Shown: piece after piece, positions 59,340 through 64,000 of the stretch
Numbering within the stretch: position 1 is the first letter of the stretch
How the letters are laid out: the number at the start of each line of letters is the position of its first letter
Source of the DNA: PMNU01 sp035479375
GTDB taxonomy: Bacteria > Patescibacteriota > Saccharimonadia > Saccharimonadales > UBA4665
NCBI GenBank assembly: GCA_035479375.1
Contig: DATIIT010000009.1
Location: forward strand, 1 to 64,000
Length of the DNA stretch: 64,000 nt
Direction of reading: 5' to 3'
Program-made: the position numbers and the translations under genes
Notes under the pieces: generated by a model
The model's database searches: none
Told to the model about the DNA's origin: nothing
The model's input: only the letters and a program-made list of their open reading frames with translations

Positions 59340-59370
59340 AAAACAAAACCGCCTGGAATGCAGGCGGTTT
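59340..59370 (-). terminator. Terminator of rpmE
   Basis: On the minus strand AAACCGCCT and AGGCGGTTT pair around GCATTCC and are followed by TGTTTTACA. It lies between rpmE and prfA. Confidence 0.8.
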
Positions 59371-59387
59371 GGGTGCGGACGGTGTCG

Positions 59388-59735
59388 CTACGCTTGGCCG
59401 GTTTTGCGGGCCTCGGCCTTTTCGGCCTTGGCGGCTTGGCGGGTAGCCTGCTTTTTGGCGGCGGCCATGCGCGATTCGCGGGCCTTGGCGGCAGCCTCGG
59501 CACGGGCCTTGAACTTGTCTACGCGGCCTTCGATGTCCACAATGCGTTCTTCACCGGTGAAGAACGGGTGCGAGGCGCTGGTAATGTGCACCTTTACGAG
59601 TGGGTATTCGTTGCCGTCTTCCCACTTAGTTTTTTCTTCGGTGGCCACGGTGGAGCGGGTCAGGAACTTGAAGCCGTTGTTCAGGTCCTCAAAAACCACA
59701 GGGCGATATGCTTTGGGGTGGATGTCTTTCTTCAT
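59388..59735 (-). CDS. rpmE: 50S ribosomal protein L31, type B, with a long tail (115 aa)
   Basis: It begins MKKDIHPKAYRPVVFEDL and contains ITSASHPFFTGEE, both typical of cysteine-free type B L31. The core ends near residue 82. A C-terminal extension of about 35 residues, very rich in Ala/Lys/Glu/Arg (AAAKARESRMAAAKKQ), is unusual for the family (about 80-90 aa) and is probably a helical rRNA-binding tail. The ATG at 59735 fits the family start. Confidence 0.92.
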   Translation of the reverse strand: MKKDIHPKAYRPVVFEDLNNGFKFLTRSTVATEEKTKWEDGNEYPLVKVHITSASHPFFTGEERIVDIEGRVDKFKARAEAAAKARESRMAAAKKQATRQAAKAEKAEARKTGQA

Positions 59736-59745
59736 AATTAGGAGT

Positions 59746-59774
59746 ATTGTATCTGTTTTTGCGCCAATTGTAAA
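59746..59774 (-). promoter_or_regulatory. Promoter of rpmE
   Basis: On the minus strand TTTACA (59769-59774), 17 nt and TACAAT (59746-59751). The start codon is 10 nt downstream, giving a very short leader. Confidence 0.75.
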
Positions 59775-59832
59775 GAGTTGCTGTAACGCGGCCTGCACCA
59801 CCGGCCAGATTATTGTTTAAACATATTTATTG

Positions 59833-59838
59833 TATAAT
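59833..59838 (+). promoter_or_regulatory. -10 box of the 224-aa gene
   Basis: TATAAT in an AT-rich island, 9 nt before the ATG at 59848, giving a leaderless or nearly leaderless mRNA. A -35 is not clear. The layout resembles the 5' end of the gene at 220. Confidence 0.55.
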
Positions 59839-59847
59839 ACAAAATAT

Positions 59848-60522
59848 ATGATGCACCATGACCTGCCGCCTCCATACCAGTTCAACCGGATGGATTTTCC
59901 GGCCGCTTCAGACAGTGAGATCGCCAGCCTACACCTGGCCACGTATGACTGGGCCGTGACATACGGGCGGGTGAGATGGCCGGAGGAGCTGTATGCGCCT
60001 GACGCCGGTACTGGCGCTGCGCTTCGCGGCATGCCAGCATCGGGCATAGACGGCTCAATGATGCACCTTGCTAGCATCGAGCAGCGGTTGCTCCGCGCAC
60101 ATGTCCCTGATGTGGTTGACATGCTTGGTATCCCACCAAGCGAGCCAGGCAAGTGTATGTTGCAGGTTGGGTATCGGCCAGCACAAGCACTGTTGATTAA
60201 TCCCGATAACAGCCAACCGGAACATTTTTCCCGGCCCGCCACGAGCTTCATTATCAGACATAACCGCGGTGAAGGGCGGCGGAACGGTTTTGCTGCCTAC
60301 ACCTTGTTTAGCGACAGCGTCATTGGGGAGCCTGGTGACGTGGCGGCCCGCCACACGGTTAGCCGCGAATTTGACCAGATCCACACAGTAGAGCCTCGTT
60401 TACGGACAATTGAGGCTGCGCTGCTGCGGCAACTTATCACCTGTCTGGGAGCGGTTGCTGCGGCGCGAGGCGGCTCCCGGCGGTATTGGCGCCTCGGCGA
60501 CAACACCGCCTCCGGCCACTAG
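59848..60522 (+). CDS. Hypothetical protein (224 aa)
   Basis: I do not recognise this protein. It has no signal peptide or membrane helix. The N-terminal part is Pro/Tyr/Asp-rich (HDLPPPYQFNRMDFPAAS). Middle segments such as FIIRHNRGEGRRNGFAAYT and SREFDQIHTVEPRLRTIEAA suggest a small globular domain. The C-terminus is Gly/Ser/Arg-rich. Two adjacent ATG codons (59848 and 59851) are possible starts. Its stop codon overlaps the -35 of rpsB. It is monocistronic and likely lineage-specific. Confidence 0.6.
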   Translation: MMHHDLPPPYQFNRMDFPAASDSEIASLHLATYDWAVTYGRVRWPEELYAPDAGTGAALRGMPASGIDGSMMHLASIEQRLLRAHVPDVVDMLGIPPSEPGKCMLQVGYRPAQALLINPDNSQPEHFSRPATSFIIRHNRGEGRRNGFAAYTLFSDSVIGEPGDVAARHTVSREFDQIHTVEPRLRTIEAALLRQLITCLGAVAAARGGSRRYWRLGDNTASGH

Positions 60523-60549
60523 ACAACAGGGGCGCCCCTCTGGTATACT
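60520..60549 (+). promoter_or_regulatory. Promoter of the rpsB operon
   Basis: TAGACA (60520-60525), 18 nt and TATACT (60544-60549). The spacer includes the palindrome AGGGGCGCCCCT (60528-60539). The leader to rpsB is about 90 nt. Confidence 0.65.
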
Positions 60550-60588
60550 GCAAAGGTCATTAATGAAGCAGGTTGGGGACAATCCTCC

Positions 60589-60619
60589 TACCGGTTAGCC
60601 GTGCAGGCACCGGCGGGTA
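60589..60619 (+). promoter_or_regulatory. Hairpin in the rpsB leader (possible S2 autoregulation)
   Basis: TACC and GGGTA close a stem whose inner part pairs GCCGTGC with GCACCGGC around AG. It lies 27 nt before the rpsB ATG. Leaders of rpsB are known to bind S2 in some bacteria. No match to that motif can be shown here. Confidence 0.35.
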
Positions 60620-60645
60620 CCCATCCGAAGAGAAAGGACAACCAC

Positions 60646-61398
60646 ATGGCTACTGTTGATGTAGACATTAAACAACTATTAGAGGCCGGCGCGCACTTTG
60701 GCCACAAGACCAGCCGCTGGCACCCCAAGATGGCGCAGTACATCCACAGCAAGCGCGGCGGCAGCCACATCATCGACCTTAACCACACCGTCGCTGGCCT
60801 GGAAAAGGCGCTCGACTTTGTGGCTAACACCGTGGGCGAGGGCAAGCAAGTGTTGTTTGTGGCCACCAAGCGCCAGGCGCAGGACATCGTCAAGCAATTG
60901 GCCGAGGACGTGAAGCAGCCGTTTGTCACCGAGCGTTGGCTCGGCGGCATGCTCACCAACTGGCCTACCATTTCTAGCCGCGTCAAGCGCCTCCACGACC
61001 TGGAAGAAAAAATGGCTTCCGGCGAGCTGGGCAACAAGTACAGCAAGCTCGAAGTGCAGCGCTTCCAAGAGGAAATCGACCGCCTCAACGTTTTGTACGG
61101 TGGCATCAAGAACATGTCTGCCAAGCCTGGTGCAGTGTTTATTTTTGACGTCGTCGCCGACGTGAACGCCGTCAAGGAAGCCCGCAAGCTTGGCCTGCCC
61201 ATCGTCGCCCTGATAGACACTAACGCTGACCCCACCTTGGCCGACTACCCGGTGCCCAGCAACGACGACGCCATCAAGACCATCCAGCTGATCGCCGATT
61301 ACGCCAAACAAGCGGTGGAAGCCGGCGCTGCCAAGCGCGCCAAGGCCACCCCGGCTGCCGAAAAAGCCGACAAAGACGAAGCAACCGAAGAAAAATAA
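60646..61398 (+). CDS. rpsB: 30S ribosomal protein S2 (250 aa)
   Basis: S2 signatures are present: LLEAGAHFGHKTSRWHPKM near the N-terminus, LFVATKRQAQDI, TERWLGGMLTNW and LPIVALIDTNADP. The C-terminus is a charged Lys/Ala/Glu tail. The ATG at 60646 follows GAAAGGA; a GTG 15 codons earlier lies in the leader hairpin. It heads the rpsB-tsf operon. Confidence 0.97.
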   Translation: MATVDVDIKQLLEAGAHFGHKTSRWHPKMAQYIHSKRGGSHIIDLNHTVAGLEKALDFVANTVGEGKQVLFVATKRQAQDIVKQLAEDVKQPFVTERWLGGMLTNWPTISSRVKRLHDLEEKMASGELGNKYSKLEVQRFQEEIDRLNVLYGGIKNMSAKPGAVFIFDVVADVNAVKEARKLGLPIVALIDTNADPTLADYPVPSNDDAIKTIQLIADYAKQAVEAGAAKRAKATPAAEKADKDEATEEK

Positions 61399-61412
61399 GA
61401 AGGGGGACGAAC

Positions 61413-62012
61413 ATGGCAGTAAGCATCGAAGAAATTAAGCGCCTGCGCGAACTCACCGGCGTGGGCATGACCGACGCCAAGCGCGCCCTGGACGAAGCCG
61501 GCGGCGACTTTGACAAAGCCCTGGCCGAAATGCGCAAAAAAGGCATGACCAAAGCCGAGAAGCGCGGCGAGCGCGAGGCCCGCGCCGGCGTCATCGGCAC
61601 CTACAACCACGACAACCGCATCGGCGTGCTCGTGGAAGTTAACTGCGAAACTGATTTTGTGGCCCGCAACGAAATCTTCACCAACCTGGTGAAAGACCTG
61701 AGCATGCAGATTGCCGCCAGCGCCCCGCTGTACGTCAGCAGCGACAACATCCCAGCCGCAGACACCGACGCCATCAAAGCCGAGTTCACCGAAAAGGCGA
61801 AGGCCGAAGGCAAGCCGGACAACATGGTGGAGAAAATCGTGGAAGGCATGCTCAAGAAGCATTTTGCTGAGCGCTGCCTGGTGGACCAGCCCTTTGTGAA
61901 GAACCCGGACCAAACCGTGGGGCAGTACATCAAGGAGCACATCGCCAAACTGGGCGAGAACATTGTGGTGCGCCGCTTTAGCCGCATGGCGCTCGGCGAA
62001 GTTACCGAGTAG
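61413..62012 (+). CDS. tsf: Elongation factor Ts, short form (199 aa)
   Basis: EF-Ts recycles EF-Tu-GDP. The N-terminal UBA-like domain has LRELTGVGMTDAKRALDEA, and the core has EVNCETDFVARNEIF. At 199 aa it matches the short Thermus-type form, without the second half of the core domain of E. coli (283 aa). It starts 14 nt after rpsB with AAGGGGG upstream. Confidence 0.97.
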   Translation: MAVSIEEIKRLRELTGVGMTDAKRALDEAGGDFDKALAEMRKKGMTKAEKRGEREARAGVIGTYNHDNRIGVLVEVNCETDFVARNEIFTNLVKDLSMQIAASAPLYVSSDNIPAADTDAIKAEFTEKAKAEGKPDNMVEKIVEGMLKKHFAERCLVDQPFVKNPDQTVGQYIKEHIAKLGENIVVRRFSRMALGEVTE

Positions 62013-62021
62013 CGCCCGGCA

Positions 62022-62555
62022 ATGGCGCTCAGCGACGAACCAGAAGAACTGCTCGACCTAGTAGATAGCCATGACATCGTGGTGGGCACTGTGGTGCGCG
62101 AAGAAGTCGCGCGCCTTGGCATGGCGCTGCCCGGAATGGTGCGCGCCAGCAACGTATTTATTGTGGACGGCCGCGGCCGGCTGTGGGTTCCGCGCCGCTC
62201 GCCGCATAAAAAATCGGCACCCAACGGTTTAGACTACAGCGCTGGTGAGCACGTCCAGGCCGGTGAAACCTATGCGCAGGCCATAATCCGCGGCATGAAA
62301 GAGGAGCTTAACCTTGATGCTGGCGAGCCGCAGCTCGAACTTTTGGCCAAAATTTCCAACGCGCCCGTCGGGTTGCCCTATTTTAATACCATATACCTCT
62401 ATCGCTCAGACGACGTCCCGCACTATAATACTAATGACTTCGTGTCGTACGAGTGGCTGACGCCCGCAGAGCTCCAGGCTAAACTGGCGGCGGGCGAGCC
62501 GGCTAAAAAAGACATGGAACTCGCTGTTGCGGCACTACTGGACGCTAAGAAGTAA
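62022..62555 (+). CDS. Nudix hydrolase, isopentenyl-diphosphate isomerase-like (177 aa)
   Basis: The Nudix box runs from G75 to L96 (GEHVQAGETYAQ, then RGMKEEL) with the REUxEE core slightly altered (RGMKEE). The N-terminus, LLDLVDSHDIVVGTVVREEV, matches the start of IDI-like Nudix proteins (YfcD group). The substrate cannot be predicted. It lies exactly where pyrH is usually found between tsf and frr, 9 nt from each, so it is part of the operon. Confidence 0.88.
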   Translation: MALSDEPEELLDLVDSHDIVVGTVVREEVARLGMALPGMVRASNVFIVDGRGRLWVPRRSPHKKSAPNGLDYSAGEHVQAGETYAQAIIRGMKEELNLDAGEPQLELLAKISNAPVGLPYFNTIYLYRSDDVPHYNTNDFVSYEWLTPAELQAKLAAGEPAKKDMELAVAALLDAKK

Positions 62556-62564
62556 AGGAGCCAC

Positions 62565-63116
62565 ATGGACATCAAACAATATGAAGAAAAAATGAAGCAG
62601 GCCGTAGCCCACTTTGGCGACGAGCTCAAAAAAGTGCGCACCGGCCGCGCCAGCGCCAGCATGCTGGACGGCGTCATGGTGGCGGCTTACGGCTCGCAGA
62701 TGCCGCTCAACCAAGTGGCCAACGTGACCGCGCCAGAGGCGCAGCTCATCCAGATTACGCCGTTTGACCCGGGTAACATCCAGGCCATTGCCAGCGCTAT
62801 CCGGGACAACCCCACACTAGGTTTGAACCCCAGCGACGACGGCCGCGTGGTGCGTGTGCCTATCCCTTCGCTCACCGAAGAGCGCCGCCGCGAATACGTC
62901 AAAAACCTGGGTGGTAAGGTAGAAGACGCCATGGTGTCCTTGCGCAACATCCGCCACGACGCCATGGACGCGGTTGCCAGCGCCAAAAAGGACAAGCAAG
63001 TGGGCGAGGACGACGCCAAGCGCCTAGAAAAACAGGTGGACGAGGCCATGAACCGCGCGAAGTCAGACATCGACGCCGCGGCCAAGGCCAAAGAAACCGA
63101 AATCATGACGATCTAA
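62565..63116 (+). CDS. frr: Ribosome recycling factor (183 aa)
   Basis: RRF splits post-termination ribosomes with EF-G. The family signature is clear: ELKKVRTGRASASMLDG, PLNQVANVTAPEAQLI, RVPIPSLTEERRREYVK and a C-terminal coiled helix, LEKQVDEAMNRAKSDIDAAA. The length is typical (185 aa in E. coli). The ribosome-binding site is AAAGGAG. Confidence 0.97.
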   Translation: MDIKQYEEKMKQAVAHFGDELKKVRTGRASASMLDGVMVAAYGSQMPLNQVANVTAPEAQLIQITPFDPGNIQAIASAIRDNPTLGLNPSDDGRVVRVPIPSLTEERRREYVKNLGGKVEDAMVSLRNIRHDAMDAVASAKKDKQVGEDDAKRLEKQVDEAMNRAKSDIDAAAKAKETEIMTI

Positions 63117-63143
63117 TTTAAGCCTACTTGCAGCAAACAGGCG

Positions 63144-63149
63144 TATAAT
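63144..63149 (+). promoter_or_regulatory. -10 box of uppS
   Basis: TATAAT lies 8 nt before the uppS ATG, so the gene can be expressed from a leaderless transcript apart from the rpsB operon. No -35 is evident. Confidence 0.5.
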
Positions 63150-63157
63150 CAACCGGA

Positions 63158-63856
63158 ATGGATGAACAACTGGCGCTCCTGCCTACGCACCTCGGTTTTA
63201 TTTTAGACGGCAACCGCCGTTGGGCGCGCCAGCACAGCCTGCCGGATTTTGACGGGCACCTGGCCGGCTACAACGCGCTGCGTGAAGTCATCGAGCACTG
63301 TTTTGAGCTTGGCGTGCCATATGTCAGCATTTACGCCTTTTCTAGCGAAAACTGGAAGCGCGACAAACGCGAGGTTAGCGGCCTGATGAAGCTGGCGGCC
63401 AAGGCCATCAGCTCCGACCTCAAACGCTTCATTGCCCGCAACATCCGTGTGCGCTACGCCGGGCGCCGCGACGGCATCGGCAAAAAGCTGCTGGCGGCCG
63501 TAGAAAAAGCCGAGGAAGCCACCCGCGACCTTACTGGCGGCACGCTGTTGCTGTGCTTCAATTATGGCGGCAAGCAGGAAATTGTCGATGCCGTGCAAGC
63601 CTGCCTGGAAGACGGGCTCACCGCTACTCAGATCACCGAGGAAGCGATCGCCGAACGGCTGTACGTGCCCGAGGCGCCTGGCATCGACCTCATCGTGCGC
63701 ACCAGCGGCGAGCAGCGCCTGAGCAATTTTATGCTCTGGCGCTCGGCCTACAGCGAGCTACTGTTCATCAAAAAATACTGGCCAGACATGACAAAAGAAG
63801 ACGTGGCCGATATTATAAAAGAGTACAACCGCCGCCAGCGCCGTTTTGGCGGCTAG
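63158..63856 (+). CDS. uppS: Undecaprenyl diphosphate synthase (232 aa)
   Basis: It makes the C55 lipid carrier for wall polymers. The cis-prenyltransferase motif FILDGNRRWAR (14-24) holds the catalytic Asp at 17. SIYAFSSENWKRD and the C-terminal DLIVRTSGEQRLSNFMLW are conserved family blocks. It is slightly shorter than E. coli UppS (253 aa). It precedes the rseP homologue directly; cdsA, often between them, is absent. Confidence 0.96.
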   Translation: MDEQLALLPTHLGFILDGNRRWARQHSLPDFDGHLAGYNALREVIEHCFELGVPYVSIYAFSSENWKRDKREVSGLMKLAAKAISSDLKRFIARNIRVRYAGRRDGIGKKLLAAVEKAEEATRDLTGGTLLLCFNYGGKQEIVDAVQACLEDGLTATQITEEAIAERLYVPEAPGIDLIVRTSGEQRLSNFMLWRSAYSELLFIKKYWPDMTKEDVADIIKEYNRRQRRFGG

Positions 63857-63879
63857 GCGCGAGTAGCGCAGGAGGGGAT

Positions 63880-64000
63880 TTGTCTGTAGTTTTGCTCATA
63901 ATTGGCATTTTGCTGTTCATCGGCCTGGTGGTGTTCCACGAGTTTGGCCATTTTTTGGCCGCCCGGCGCAACGGCGTTGAGGTAGAGGAGTTCGGCATCG
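63880..64000 (+). CDS. rseP: Site-2-type zinc metalloprotease RseP homologue, 5' part only
   Basis: The frame starts at TTG 63880, 4 nt from AGGAGG (63870-63875), and runs off the window. The first 40 residues form a membrane helix containing VVFHEFGHFLAARR, with the HExxH zinc site, followed by VEVEEFGI. Both match the N-terminus of RseP/RIP metalloproteases, which cut membrane proteins within the bilayer. The start codon is uncertain, and TTG at 63892 is an alternative. Confidence 0.85.
   Translation, partial: MSVVLLIIGILLFIGLVVFHEFGHFLAARRNGVEVEEFGI

Noticed and set aside
1..64000. tRNA genes or insertion sequences
   Set aside because: No cloverleaf-like intergenic sequence, transposase frame or terminal inverted repeats with target duplications were noticed. 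The long palindrome at 19470 contains no transposase.

Overview
This window most likely comes from a candidate-phyla-radiation bacterium (Patescibacteria). A Saccharibacteria-like (TM7) lineage is the best guess. The evidence is indirect: short versions of core proteins (IF-2 without its long N-terminus, 199-aa EF-Ts, 178-aa adenylate kinase), many genes whose -10 box lies only 6-11 nt before the start codon (leaderless mRNAs), a KGG-repeat protein, a DUF5663-like protein, and very large Ser/Thr/Gly/Asn-rich surface proteins. GC content is fairly high. UGA is a stop but is rare (2 of about 40 genes), so the code is standard.

Layout. 1-2.5 kb: 5S rRNA at the end of an rRNA operon, a 613-aa protein that may be a carboxylate-amine ligase relative, and a KGG protein with a structured leader. 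2.5-3.7 kb (minus): zincin-like protein and ROK kinase. 3.7-23.5 kb: housekeeping genes, namely rpsA, infB, a DUF5663-like gene, fmt-def-priA (minus), wHTH regulator, rpsU-yqeY-adk-map, ftsA, ftsZ, nrdR-nrdJ with NrdR boxes, a 165-nt palindrome, a thioredoxin-fold protein without catalytic cysteines, ileS behind a T-box leader, and rplU. 23.6-53.4 kb: a surface-protein island of about 30 kb. 53.5-57.4 kb: envelope genes (LytR-CpsA-Psr transferase, polytopic membrane protein, HtrA protease). 57.4-59.7 kb (minus): rpmE, prfA, prmC. 59.8-64 kb: an unknown gene, then rpsB-tsf-Nudix-frr-uppS-rseP, cut by the window end.

The island is the most interesting part. It encodes a 2186-aa secreted repeat protein with a carbohydrate-binding-like domain, a 1542-aa membrane-anchored protein with 18 Kelch motifs, and two paralogous two-gene cassettes (36.1-41.5 kb and 44.5-52.9 kb). 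Each cassette pairs a 275-281-aa membrane protein with a giant fibre-like protein of 1479 or 2466 aa. The fibres have a cytoplasmic N-terminus, one membrane anchor, a beta-strand-repeat stalk and a lectin-like tip. Both fibre genes follow the same promoter layout: a DnaA-box-like 9-mer, a stem-loop displaying AAAAGTAC, and CGTAAGATATA at fixed spacing, with a Shine-Dalgarno-poor leader and a GTG start. Three small single-pass proteins accompany the large ones, and parA-parB and lepB lie between the cassettes. I infer a cell-surface attachment system, plausibly for host contact. This rests on architecture alone.
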